Shown here: in pieces, positions 1-5,191 of the stretch | How the letters are laid out: every line of letters starts with the position of its first letter | Numbering within the stretch: the stretch's first letter is position 1 | From: an uncultured Clostridia bacterium | Lineage (GTDB): Bacteria; Bacillota; Clostridia; Christensenellales; Aristaeellaceae | Assembly (NCBI GenBank): GCA_946615495.1 | Contig: CAMOHY010000181.1 | Coordinates: 1-5,358 of the forward strand | Direction of reading: 5' to 3' | DNA length: 5,358 nucleotides | Made by a program: the position numbers and the translations under genes | Notes under the pieces: generated by a model | The model's database searches: none | The model's input: only the letters and a program-made list of their open reading frames with translations | What the model was told of the DNA's origin: nothing

Positions 1-401
1 CCGAAATGCGCGGCGGCACCGCCAACTGCACCGTGGTGGTTTCCGATAAGCCCGTATCCTGCCCGCTGATTTACGAAGCGGACATCGCCGTGGTGATGAA
101 CCTGCCCTCCATGGACAAGTTTGAGCCCATGGTCAAGCCCGGCGGCTTCCTGTTCTACAACGAATCCATCATCGACCGGAAGCCCAATCGGGACGATATC
201 AAGGCCGTGGCCGTGGACCTGGCGGGCCGGGCCGCCAAGCTGGGCAACGACAAGGTGGCTAACATGGTGATGCTGGGCGAAGTGGTGCGCGGCACCGGCG
301 TTGTGCAGACGGAAACCGTCTTTAAGGTGTTTGAGGAAAAATTCACCGGCCGCAAGGCTGCCCTGATTCCGCTGAACAAGCAGGCCTTCCTGGGCGAATG
401 A
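1..401 (+). CDS. korC: 2-oxoacid:ferredoxin oxidoreductase, gamma subunit (KorC-type), 3' portion
   Basis: This is the C-terminal part of the gamma subunit of a 2-oxoacid:ferredoxin oxidoreductase, a cytoplasmic enzyme that oxidatively decarboxylates 2-oxoacids to acyl-CoA with ferredoxin as electron acceptor. The frame is open from base 3 and ends at TGA 399-401. The ATG at 6-8 is internal: the codon before it is Glu, giving the family motif E-MRGGTANC, which in intact proteins lies well inside the chain. About 50 N-terminal residues, including the glycine-rich GxGGQG region, are therefore expected upstream of the window. Other visible family features are the SCPLIYEADIAVVMN segment, a PGGFLFYNESII strand and a GNDKVANMVMLGEVV helix. 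The alpha, beta and small ferredoxin-like subunits are presumably upstream. Substrate preference (2-oxoglutarate versus branched-chain oxoacids) cannot be read from this subunit, so korC is a best guess; vorC-type naming is possible. Confidence 0.88.
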   Translation, partial: EMRGGTANCTVVVSDKPVSCPLIYEADIAVVMNLPSMDKFEPMVKPGGFLFYNESIIDRKPNRDDIKAVAVDLAGRAAKLGNDKVANMVMLGEVVRGTGVVQTETVFKVFEEKFTGRKAALIPLNKQAFLGE

Positions 402-423
402 ATGGCAGAAGGAGGAAACGCTG

Positions 424-615
424 GTGAGCAAGCTTACGCTGGCGCGGGGTATTTGTATCCTGATTATGCTGATTGGCTTCGTGTGGCTCACCATCGACGT
501 GTTCGATAACGTTGAGTCCGACAGCCTGCAGGCGGCGGCCATCGTAACCTGGGCCGGCCTGATCGGCAACGCGGTATGCGCCCTCATTCGCCTGAAAAAA
601 GAGAACAAAAAGTAA
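424..615 (+). CDS. Small two-helix membrane protein, function unknown
   Basis: I do not recognise a family for this 63-residue protein. The start is GTG at 424, chosen because a strong GGAGG (411-415) lies 8 bases upstream and no ATG fits; the stop is TAA 613-615. There are two hydrophobic segments, about residues 8-25 (ARGICILIMLIGFVWLTI) and 36-55 (QAAAIVTWAGLIGNAVCALI). They are joined by a short acidic loop (DVFDNVESDS), and the tail is basic (RLKKENKK). By the positive-inside rule both ends should face the cytoplasm. The gene starts 22 bases after the oxidoreductase gamma subunit on the same strand with no terminator between, so the two are probably cotranscribed. A functional link to the oxidoreductase is only inferred from position. 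It is followed by a terminator. Confidence 0.72.
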   Translation: MSKLTLARGICILIMLIGFVWLTIDVFDNVESDSLQAAAIVTWAGLIGNAVCALIRLKKENKK

Positions 616-633
616 AAAGGGGGATGCTTCCCC
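614..633 (-). terminator. Probable terminator downstream of spoIIID, minus strand
   Basis: Read on the minus strand, GGGGA (633-629), loop AGCA, TCCCC (624-620) forms a short GC hairpin followed by C and five T residues (618-614), then more T-rich sequence. It lies about 50 bases past the spoIIID stop and overlaps the last codon of the convergent small membrane protein gene. The stem is only 5 bp, so strength is uncertain. Together with the plus-strand hairpin at 638-678 it makes a two-way termination zone between convergent genes. Confidence 0.5.
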
Positions 634-637
634 GGAC

Positions 638-678
638 GCCGCGGCGATAGCGCTGAACTGTCCCCGCGGCCTTTTTTT
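638..678 (+). terminator. Rho-independent terminator for the korC / small membrane protein unit
   Basis: A 7-bp perfect GC stem (GCCGCGG 638-644 pairing with CCGCGGC 664-670) is followed by C and seven T residues (672-678). It lies 22 bases after the stop of the small membrane protein. The loop is rather long (19 bases), which lowers certainty slightly. Confidence 0.7.
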
Positions 679-682
679 GCTT

Positions 683-952
683 TCATTGCCCCTTTTTCTC
701 CTGGCGGAGGAGCCGCCAGCGCCGCTTGGTGGCCGCGCCGCCGCGCAAATGGCGCACGGCGTGGTGATAATCCAAAATCTGCCGCACCTCCCGGTATAAG
801 CCGGGATGAACGTTCCGCAGCCGCTCATGCACGTCCTTATGCACAGAGCTTTTGCTCATGCTGAATTCTTCCGCCGCCTGGCGCACGGTGGCCCCGGTGC
901 GGACGATGTACTTCCCCAGGCGCACGCAGCGCGCCTGAATATCCTGCCGCAT
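683..952 (-). CDS. spoIIID: Sporulation transcriptional regulator SpoIIID
   Basis: This encodes an 89-residue DNA-binding protein closely resembling Bacillus SpoIIID (93 residues), which activates or represses many genes in the mother cell after engulfment begins. Recognisable blocks are RLGKYIV (11-17), a helix-turn-helix at about 22-42 (TVRQAAEEF then SMSKSSVHKD, the recognition helix), ERL (43-45), QILDYH (58-63) and the basic segment RHLRGGAATKRR (67-78), which in SpoIIID contributes to DNA binding. The start is ATG at 952-950 because GGGAGG (965-960) is 7 bases upstream and the N-terminus then matches the family. An in-frame ATG at 1000 would add 16 unrelated residues and has no good ribosome site. 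The gene stands alone after the terminator of the upstream deacetylase gene and has its own candidate sigma-E promoter. In B. subtilis spoIIID lies beside mbl; no mreB/mbl-like gene is seen here. Confidence 0.95.
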   Translation of the reverse strand: MRQDIQARCVRLGKYIVRTGATVRQAAEEFSMSKSSVHKDVHERLRNVHPGLYREVRQILDYHHAVRHLRGGAATKRRWRLLRQEKKGQ

Positions 953-953
953 G

Positions 954-973
954 GTCCCGCCTCCCTTCGGGAC
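954..973 (-). promoter_or_regulatory. Inverted repeat enclosing the spoIIID ribosome binding site
   Basis: GTCCCG (954-959) and CGGGAC (968-973) are perfect 6-base inverted repeats around an 8-base loop that reads AAGGGAGG on the minus strand, so the whole Shine-Dalgarno sequence sits in the loop. In a transcript reading through from upstream it would form a GC-rich hairpin. A transcript starting at the predicted promoter (about 967) would lack the outer arm. Confidence 0.5.
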
Positions 974-1002
974 AGGGTATGCGGCGGCTGGAAAAAACAT
1001 GA
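974..1002 (-). promoter_or_regulatory. Candidate sigma-E type promoter of spoIIID
   Basis: On the minus strand TCATGTT (1002-996) is separated by 14 bases from CATACCCT (981-974). As I recall the sigma-E consensus of Bacillus (about KMATATT, 13-15 bases, CATACAMT), these match 6 of 7 and 7 of 8 positions. The predicted transcript would start near 967 and leave a leader of about 15 bases carrying the Shine-Dalgarno sequence. The element begins immediately after the T-run of the upstream terminator. spoIIID being a sigma-E gene in Bacillus supports the call. Confidence 0.6.
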
Positions 1003-1003
1003 T

Positions 1004-1055
1004 AAAAAAAGCATGGAGAACGGAAAAGCAAAAACGGTTCCGTCTCCATGCTTTT
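1004..1055 (-). terminator. Long-stem terminator of the deacetylase gene
   Basis: AAAAAGCATGGAGA (1006-1019), one bulged A, then CGGAA (1021-1025) pair with TTCCG (1038-1042) and TCTCCATGCTTTTT (1042/1043-1055 region), giving about 18-19 paired bases around a 12-base loop. On the minus strand the stem is followed by seven T residues (1010-1004). It begins 12 bases after the deacetylase stop codon. A T-run also flanks the plus-strand side (1052-1056), so it could work in both directions, but no plus-strand gene is nearby. Confidence 0.85.
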
Positions 1056-1066
1056 TATGGTATTTT

Positions 1067-2398
1067 TTACTGCGCTTTCACCGCGTCCTCGCAGCCAGTG
1101 TAGGCTTGATTGGGCAGCAGCGGAATGCCGTAATGGTCAAACAGCTCGTCCACGGTGACGCACAGGAAATTCCGCGCTTCCAGCTCGTTCAGGATTATTT
1201 CCGTATACTTGTAGGACAGGGGGTTCAAATCGTGCATCAGCACCACGCCGCCGTCGTGGGCCCCGGCGACGACCCGGCCCGCCACCTGCTCCACGTTCTC
1301 ATTGCCCGAATCGGTGGAATTGATGCTCCATTGAATCAGGGGAAGGCCCACATTGGCGGCGATGAATTTGCCCGCGTAGCCGCCGGGGGCGCGCATATAG
1401 GCGGGCCGGATGCCGATAACGCCGTCCATCATGGCGTTGTACTTTTCCTGCCAGGCCTGCACGGAATCCTGGTTGATGCCGGTATATACGTGCTCGAAAT
1501 TATGGCTGGCCATAGCGTAGCCCGCGTCCTGCTGGCGGCACATCACATCGTGATTGCTGGGCATCATGGTGCCTACGATGAAGAAGGTGGCGTTGGCGCC
1601 GAAAAGGCGCAGCTTGTTTACCACGTTGTTGGTGTAGCTGCGGGCCCCGCCGTCGTCGTAGGTGAGGGCGATCATTTTATACATGCTGTTGTCGGTGATC
1701 TCCTGGCCCAAGGCCGTCATCAGCGGCCGGTAGGCGGAATAATAGAGCTGAACGTGCATGAGCGTGTTTTTTCCGGGGTAGAGGGCGTCCGCCCTAAAGT
1801 GCAGCTCCAGCTTGGCGGGGGTTAGGGTAAAGGCGGCGTCTTCCAGCGCTTCCCGGCTGCACAGCGCGTCCAGCGCGGCGACGGAGGGGGAAAGGGTCAT
1901 ATAATAATCGCTCAATTGCTCCCGCACGGCCTTTTCCATCCTGTCCCACGCCGGGCTGTCCGGAGAAAACAGGTCCGTAAGCTTCAGCCTTTTTCCCGTT
2001 TCCATGTCATACACCCGCGCGTCAAAATCCACGTAGGTCTGTTCCCGTTCATAGGCGATGCGGGCGATGGTGAGAAAGCTCATCCAGCGGCTGCCGGTGC
2101 GGGATATGGTGGCCCCCACGTCCAAATAGGAGGGCATCAATTCCATTTTCCCGGCGGGCAGGAAGGGGCGGCCCGCCTCCACCATGCGGTCGATAAGGGC
2201 GCGCATTTCGCGGTTCACGGCGGGATTCGCCGTTTCCGGATACGTGCGCTGAATGAATTGTCTTTCCCGCACGTCCTCCGCGGGCTGGGCAGTCTGGGTA
2301 AAGCGCAGCGCCTGGGGAAGGGGCTGCTTTTCCGCCAGGGCGGAGCAGCAGGACAGGGATAGAATCAGGGCCAGAAGCAGAGAGGCCAAGCGTTTCAT
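1067..2398 (-). CDS. Secreted PdaC-like polysaccharide (peptidoglycan) deacetylase, NodB family
   Basis: This encodes a 443-residue exported enzyme of carbohydrate esterase family 4, which removes acetyl groups from N-acetylated sugars, most likely in cell-wall peptidoglycan. Residues 1-22 are a signal peptide (basic MKR, hydrophobic core, cleavage after ALA). Residues about 35-235 resemble the DUF4163/DUF3298 (RsiV-like) module found in front of NodB in Bacillus PdaC; the KLTDLF motif (139-144) is typical. The NodB domain spans about 240-425 with all motifs intact: TYDDG (246-250, catalytic base D248, metal ligand D249), HNFEH (299-303, metal ligands), RAPGG (336-340), QWSINSTD (356-363) and LMHD (387-390, H389). 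The start ATG 2398-2396 was chosen because it begins a canonical signal peptide and has AAGGAG (2415-2410) 11 bases upstream; a longer in-frame reading would bury the signal peptide. Exact substrate (MurNAc or GlcNAc) is not resolved. pdaC is a homology-based analogy only. Confidence 0.9.
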   Translation of the reverse strand: MKRLASLLLALILSLSCCSALAEKQPLPQALRFTQTAQPAEDVRERQFIQRTYPETANPAVNREMRALIDRMVEAGRPFLPAGKMELMPSYLDVGATISRTGSRWMSFLTIARIAYEREQTYVDFDARVYDMETGKRLKLTDLFSPDSPAWDRMEKAVREQLSDYYMTLSPSVAALDALCSREALEDAAFTLTPAKLELHFRADALYPGKNTLMHVQLYYSAYRPLMTALGQEITDNSMYKMIALTYDDGGARSYTNNVVNKLRLFGANATFFIVGTMMPSNHDVMCRQQDAGYAMASHNFEHVYTGINQDSVQAWQEKYNAMMDGVIGIRPAYMRAPGGYAGKFIAANVGLPLIQWSINSTDSGNENVEQVAGRVVAGAHDGGVVLMHDLNPLSYKYTEIILNELEARNFLCVTVDELFDHYGIPLLPNQAYTGCEDAVKAQ

Positions 2399-2425
2399 TT
2401 GGGCAAATACTCCTTTTGTATTGAT

Positions 2426-2459
2426 GAAAAGAGCCGCGGGTGCATTGCTTCCCCGCGGC
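2426..2459 (-). terminator. Hairpin with short T-run between the two secreted-protein genes (possible attenuator)
   Basis: GCCGCGGG (2433-2440) and CCCGCGGC (2452-2459) form a perfect 8-bp GC stem with an 11-base loop. On the minus strand it is followed by TCTTTTC (2432-2426). The T-run is short and interrupted, so termination may be partial. Only 27 bases then remain before the deacetylase start, and I see no convincing promoter there, which favours partial read-through into the deacetylase gene. Confidence 0.55.
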
Positions 2460-2464
2460 CGTAT

Positions 2465-2480
2465 GCCGCGCAAGCGCGGC
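2465..2480 (-). other. Short GC hairpin just after the stop of the secreted protein gene
   Basis: GCCGCG (2465-2470), tetraloop, CGCGGC (2475-2480): a perfect 6-bp inverted repeat 11 bases past the stop codon at 2492. No T-run follows. It may act as a 3'-end stabiliser or as part of a tandem hairpin terminator with 2426-2459. Confidence 0.4.
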
Positions 2481-2491
2481 AGAACCAAGAA

Positions 2492-3250
2492 TTATTGCTG
2501 TTTCAGAGTCTCCCGCACATGGTTGATGACGGCCTTGTAGCTGCTGTTGAAATAGCCGTCGGGGCAGGAAAGGTGCACCATGATGATTTGGTGGCCGTCC
2601 AGCAGGGCCATCATCACGCGGCCGTAAATGGCGGTGCCGTTATAGTATACGCCTTCATAGTCGGCGTAATAGCCGTCCTTTTTCAGCAGCGTGCGGCTGG
2701 CCAATTCAGTGGTGCTCCATTTGGAAAAATTGTACTGGCCCAGCTCCTTTAACGTGTTGCGCAGTTCGGTGCGCAGGTCGGCCAGCTTAAAGGAAGCGGC
2801 CACGGGATACACGCGCACGGTGATGGTGGCGTTAATGCCGTCCAGCGCTTCGGGGTTGGTAAGCAGCACGGCGTCGTCGGCGGAGGTGTCGATGCCCCAG
2901 CCCACGGGCGCTTCAAAGCTCAGGTGAATTTTGTCCGCCGTCACCGCGCCATAGGTGAAGGAAATCGTAGGCTTGGGCGTGGCGGTGGGCATATCGATGG
3001 GGTCCAAGGGGATGGGGGTGGCCCCGGCGTACATGGTGCGGCCATAGTCGTTGTAGGCGGCGTCCGGCGCGTAGTAGGAGGAAGAATCCTCCTCCGAAGC
3101 GGGGTCGTAGCCCTCCGGAAGAGAGAAGGCGTCGCTGGGCGCGTCGGTGGGCAGGGCCATGGGATCGGCCTGGAGATTATCGGCCAGGGCGCCCAGAGGC
3201 ATCATGCCGCACAGCAGCGCCAGAACCAAAAGCAGACTCAACTTCTTCAT
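2492..3250 (-). CDS. Secreted protein of unknown function with acidic linker and PsbP/Mog1-like C-terminal region
   Basis: This encodes a 252-residue exported protein. Residues 1-23 are a signal peptide (MKK, a long Leu-rich core, cleavage after ALA-D). Residues about 24-97 are low complexity, rich in Asp, Ser, Pro, Ala and Tyr (EGYDPASEEDSSSYYAPDAA; later ATPIPLDPIDMPTATPKPT), and look like a disordered linker or surface stalk. Residues about 98-252 look like a compact alpha/beta domain: strands ISFTYGAVTADKIHLSF, a PVGWGID turn, ATITVRVYP, a helix SFKLADLRTELRNTLKEL, KKDGYYADYEGVYY, HQIIMVHLSCP and a final helix. This order recalls PsbP/Mog1/DcrB-type folds, but that is a guess from pattern. 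The start ATG 3250-3248 has a perfect AAGGAGG (3266-3260) 9 bases upstream and begins the signal peptide. It is the first gene behind a strong promoter and precedes the deacetylase, so a cell-envelope role is plausible. Confidence 0.85.
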   Translation of the reverse strand: MKKLSLLLVLALLCGMMPLGALADNLQADPMALPTDAPSDAFSLPEGYDPASEEDSSSYYAPDAAYNDYGRTMYAGATPIPLDPIDMPTATPKPTISFTYGAVTADKIHLSFEAPVGWGIDTSADDAVLLTNPEALDGINATITVRVYPVAASFKLADLRTELRNTLKELGQYNFSKWSTTELASRTLLKKDGYYADYEGVYYNGTAIYGRVMMALLDGHQIIMVHLSCPDGYFNSSYKAVINHVRETLKQQ

Positions 3251-3275
3251 GGAAAGAAACCTCCTTGAATCAGCA

Positions 3276-3301
3276 TCGTATTTTTTAAGGAAAAAATACG
3301 A
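3276..3301 (-). promoter_or_regulatory. Perfect AT-rich inverted repeat in the leader of the secreted protein gene
   Basis: TCGTATTTTTT (3276-3286) and AAAAAATACGA (3291-3301) are perfect 11-base inverted repeats with a 4-base spacer. They lie between the predicted transcription start (about 3318) and the Shine-Dalgarno sequence (3266-3260). No T-run follows on the minus strand, so it is not a standard terminator. It could be a repressor operator in DNA or a 5' hairpin affecting mRNA stability or translation. Confidence 0.6.
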
Positions 3302-3324
3302 GATAAAGACCTTGTGTTTCAATT

Positions 3325-3353
3325 ATTGTAACAGTTTCTTCATCTTTCGTCAA
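3325..3353 (-). promoter_or_regulatory. Strong sigma-A promoter with extended -10
   Basis: On the minus strand TTGACG (3353-3348), a 17-base spacer, and TACAAT (3330-3325) preceded by TGT form a near-consensus sigma-A promoter with an extended -10. Predicted start is near 3318, giving a leader of about 68 bases to the ATG at 3250. It drives the secreted protein gene and, if the hairpin at 2426-2459 leaks, the deacetylase gene. Confidence 0.85.
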
Positions 3354-3449
3354 GCGTTTTGGCTCTTATTGGCGCGTAAATGAAAAGATTTTACATTCGT
3401 TTTTCCGAATTCGGGGGGCTAAAGGCGGCGCGCGCCCTGGAGCAGTTTT

Positions 3450-4463
3450 TTACAAAAGCCCGGAGTACGCGTCCCGGATGCCGAAGGGGTCCTCGTCCTT
3501 TTCTTCGCTTTGGGCGGCGGCGCCTACGCTGGGATGGTAAAGCCTGCGGTCCAGCGACCAAATTTTTTCCGAGAAGGCGCCCGCCGGCGTGCGGCGCATC
3601 ACGCCTTCCATTTCGTTCATTTTAGCGTCCATATCGTCCAGCAGGTGCAGCATTTCCGCCTCCGGGAACATGGGCGGCCGGGGGCTGCCGTGGTCCGGCT
3701 GGCCATGATGGCTGATAATCATGTGGGAAAGGAGCAGCACGTATTCGCCCGTCACGTTGGCGCGCCGGGCGGCCTCCCGGACCTGAGCCACGCCGTGGAC
3801 CAAATGGCCCAGCAGCTGGCCTTCGGCGGAATAATCGGATACGTTGCCCGCCTCGTCGCTGATGAATTCCGCCGTCTTGCTCAGGTCGTGGGCGATGGCC
3901 CCAGCCCGCAAAAGATCGCCGTCCAAGAAGGGGTAGAGGGGCAGCACGGCCTCGGCGGCCCTGAGCACGCCCAGGGTGTGGTGCAGCAGGCCGGAGCGTT
4001 CCGCGTGGTGCACCCGCTGGGCGGCGGGATAGTACATGAGCTTGTCCCCGCACATGGCGAGCATTTCATTCAAAATGGCCCTGAGTTCCGGCGTTTTCAT
4101 GCGGCCAATGGTGCGCTTGATTTCGGAAAGCATGTCCTCCGGCGCCTCCGGCGCGCAGGGCATGAGCTGGGAGGGGTCCACGTCGTCGCCGGGGGCGGGA
4201 CTGCGCAGCCGCTCAACGCGCATTTGCAGCCGCCCGTTGTATTCCTGCACCGTGCCGCGCACTTTAATGACCGAGCCCTGCTTGGGGGGCTGCACTGTGC
4301 CGTCCCACATTTTGCAGTTAATGTCCCCGGTGGTGTCGCACAGGGTCATATCCAAATATTTTCCGCCGTTGGAGGAGGTGCGCTGCTCCGCGGAGCGCAC
4401 CAGCAAAAAACCTTCAAATTTAATATCGCGGCTCAAGGAGGCCACGGTCAGCTGCTGCATCAT
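3450..4463 (-). CDS. yhaM: YhaM-family 3'-5' exoribonuclease (OB-fold plus HD domain)
   Basis: This encodes a 337-residue cytoplasmic protein matching the YhaM family, which in Bacillus trims RNA 3' ends (and single-stranded DNA in vitro) using Mn2+. Residues about 14-90 form an OB-fold nucleic-acid-binding domain (FEGFLLVRSAEQRTSSNGGKY then LTL-type strand with DTTGDINCKMWDG, and VIKVRGTVQEYNGRLQMRVERL). Residues about 145-300 form the HD metal-dependent domain, with LLHHTLGV (159-166), the HD pair in AHDLSK (191-196), GHLVHG (219-224), SHMIISHHG (246-254) and DDMDAKM (276-282). The C-terminal tail is slightly longer than in Bacillus and acidic. The stop is TAA 3452-3450. The start ATG 4463 (or the adjacent ATG 4460) is 3 bases after the upstream stop; AAGGAA near 4480 is weak and distant, so translational coupling is likely. 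No convincing terminator follows: 3400-3449 holds only GC-rich palindromic sequence. Confidence 0.9.
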   Translation of the reverse strand: MMQQLTVASLSRDIKFEGFLLVRSAEQRTSSNGGKYLDMTLCDTTGDINCKMWDGTVQPPKQGSVIKVRGTVQEYNGRLQMRVERLRSPAPGDDVDPSQLMPCAPEAPEDMLSEIKRTIGRMKTPELRAILNEMLAMCGDKLMYYPAAQRVHHAERSGLLHHTLGVLRAAEAVLPLYPFLDGDLLRAGAIAHDLSKTAEFISDEAGNVSDYSAEGQLLGHLVHGVAQVREAARRANVTGEYVLLLSHMIISHHGQPDHGSPRPPMFPEAEMLHLLDDMDAKMNEMEGVMRRTPAGAFSEKIWSLDRRLYHPSVGAAAQSEEKDEDPFGIRDAYSGLL

Positions 4464-4466
4464 GTT

Positions 4467-4940
4467 TTATCGGTTTCCTTTTCCATTCGATGTTCCGGCG
4501 CCGAGCAGTTCGTTCAGCTTAGCCAGATGCTGCTTTTCTTCCAATGCGATGGCGGCAAAGGCCGCCGCCGCGCCGCCGGATAAAGCGGCGGCGAATTCGC
4601 CGTAGCGGTCAACCGCTTCCCGCTCCTCCTGCGCCGCAAAGCGGTACAGCTGGGAAACGGAGGAAAAAGCGCCCTTCCGCTGGGCCTCCATGAGCCCGCC
4701 GGAAAAAAGCACGCGGGAAGCCTGGGCGGACAGCAATTGCGCCCGCTCAAAATCGGGCATGGCCGCGCCCATCTTTTGAAATTGTGCCAAATGGTGCTTT
4801 TCATCGCACAAAATGGCCCGGATGGCCGCCTGACAGGGACCATCCGGAAACACTGCCAGCGCCCGTTCATACAGGCGGATGGCGCGCTTTTCCATTTCGC
4901 AGGCGATGTACAGGGCTTCTTCTGCGCCGTGGATATCCAT
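4467..4940 (-). CDS. Ferritin-like diiron protein (rubrerythrin-type, no rubredoxin domain)
   Basis: This encodes a 157-residue protein that should fold as a four-helix ferritin-like bundle holding a diiron centre. The expected ligand pattern appears in two halves: EMEKRAIRLYERA (first helix, E15/E17), DEKHH (ExxH, E47 and H50), then AAQEEREAVDRY (E105/E106/E108) and EEKQHL (ExxH, E135 and H138). Rubrerythrins of this kind act in peroxide and oxygen defence or iron handling in anaerobes. The C-terminal rubredoxin Cys4 domain of classical rubrerythrin is absent, so electrons would come from another protein. The start ATG 4940-4938 is separated by one base from the stop of the DUF1858 gene; no clear Shine-Dalgarno sequence is present, so translational coupling is inferred. 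It ends 3 bases before yhaM. The exact subfamily is uncertain. Confidence 0.83.
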   Translation of the reverse strand: MDIHGAEEALYIACEMEKRAIRLYERALAVFPDGPCQAAIRAILCDEKHHLAQFQKMGAAMPDFERAQLLSAQASRVLFSGGLMEAQRKGAFSSVSQLYRFAAQEEREAVDRYGEFAAALSGGAAAAFAAIALEEKQHLAKLNELLGAGTSNGKGNR

Positions 4941-4941
4941 T

Positions 4942-5151
4942 TTATTGCGCTTCGGCCAGGAATTCGTTCAATTGATGCACCAATTCGTCCACGTTGGTGC
5001 CGTGCACGGCGCAGGCATCCTCCAAAGATTCCATGATGGAGTGGGGGCAGCCCAGGCAGTGCATGCCGAATTCCATCAAAATGCGGGCGGTGCCGCGGTG
5101 AATGTTGAGAACTTCGCCGATGCTCATGCTCTTGTTGACGGTATTTTCCAT
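4942..5151 (-). CDS. DUF1858 / redox-disulfide (CxxC) domain protein
   Basis: This encodes a 69-residue cytoplasmic protein consisting of a single DUF1858 domain (also described as the hybrid-cluster-protein-associated redox disulfide domain). The hallmark is GMHCLGCPHS, with C32 and C35 forming CxxC; C47 is a third cysteine. The N-terminal part (SIGEVLNIHRGTARILMEFGM) is the typical helical lead-in. Its biochemical role is not firmly known; a thiol-disulfide or metal/electron transfer role is inferred from the CxxC and from neighbours in other genomes. The start ATG 5151 has AAAGGAG (5169-5163) 11 bases upstream. It is first gene of a three-gene operon with the ferritin-like protein, and is placed to supply the reducing partner that protein lacks, though this is only inference. 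Confidence 0.88.
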   Translation of the reverse strand: MENTVNKSMSIGEVLNIHRGTARILMEFGMHCLGCPHSIMESLEDACAVHGTNVDELVHQLNEFLAEAQ

Positions 5152-5191
5152 TGCTTTTTAATCTCCTTTCAGGCATTCTAAGCCATTTCAC

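Noticed and set aside
11..18. Lipobox in the signal peptide of the deacetylase (residues 14-18, SLSCC)
   Set aside because: Coordinates here are residues of that protein. The residues before either Cys do not fit L-A/S-G/A-C well, and an ALA signal peptidase I site follows directly; lipid anchoring is possible but not supported.
683..1000. Longer spoIIID reading from an ATG at 1000
   Set aside because: The extra 16 residues do not resemble SpoIIID, there is no ribosome site, and the extension would cover the candidate sigma-E promoter; ATG 952 has GGGAGG at proper spacing.
806..1825. Long plus-strand open frame of about 339 codons opposite the deacetylase and spoIIID genes
   Set aside because: It is antisense to two well-supported genes, crosses a terminator and a promoter, is rich in His, Gly and Ala as expected from a GC-rich complementary strand, and shows no domain or ribosome site.
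2400..2420. Possible sigma-E -10 (AATACAAA) just before the deacetylase start
   Set aside because: Only 6 of 8 matches and no -35-like element at 13-15 bases; it also runs into the Shine-Dalgarno sequence.
2399..2488. N-terminal extension of the deacetylase to an ATG at 2488
   Set aside because: It would place 30 residues encoded by terminator hairpins before an obvious signal peptide.
3395..3436. CCGAATTCGG and GGCGCGCGCC palindromes after the yhaM stop as a terminator
   Set aside because: Stems are short or lack a loop and no T-run follows on the minus strand; I cannot support a terminator here.
3510..4583. Long plus-strand open frame of about 357 codons opposite yhaM
   Set aside because: It is a mirror of the YhaM coding strand with biased His/Gly/Ala composition; YhaM motifs on the other strand are unambiguous.
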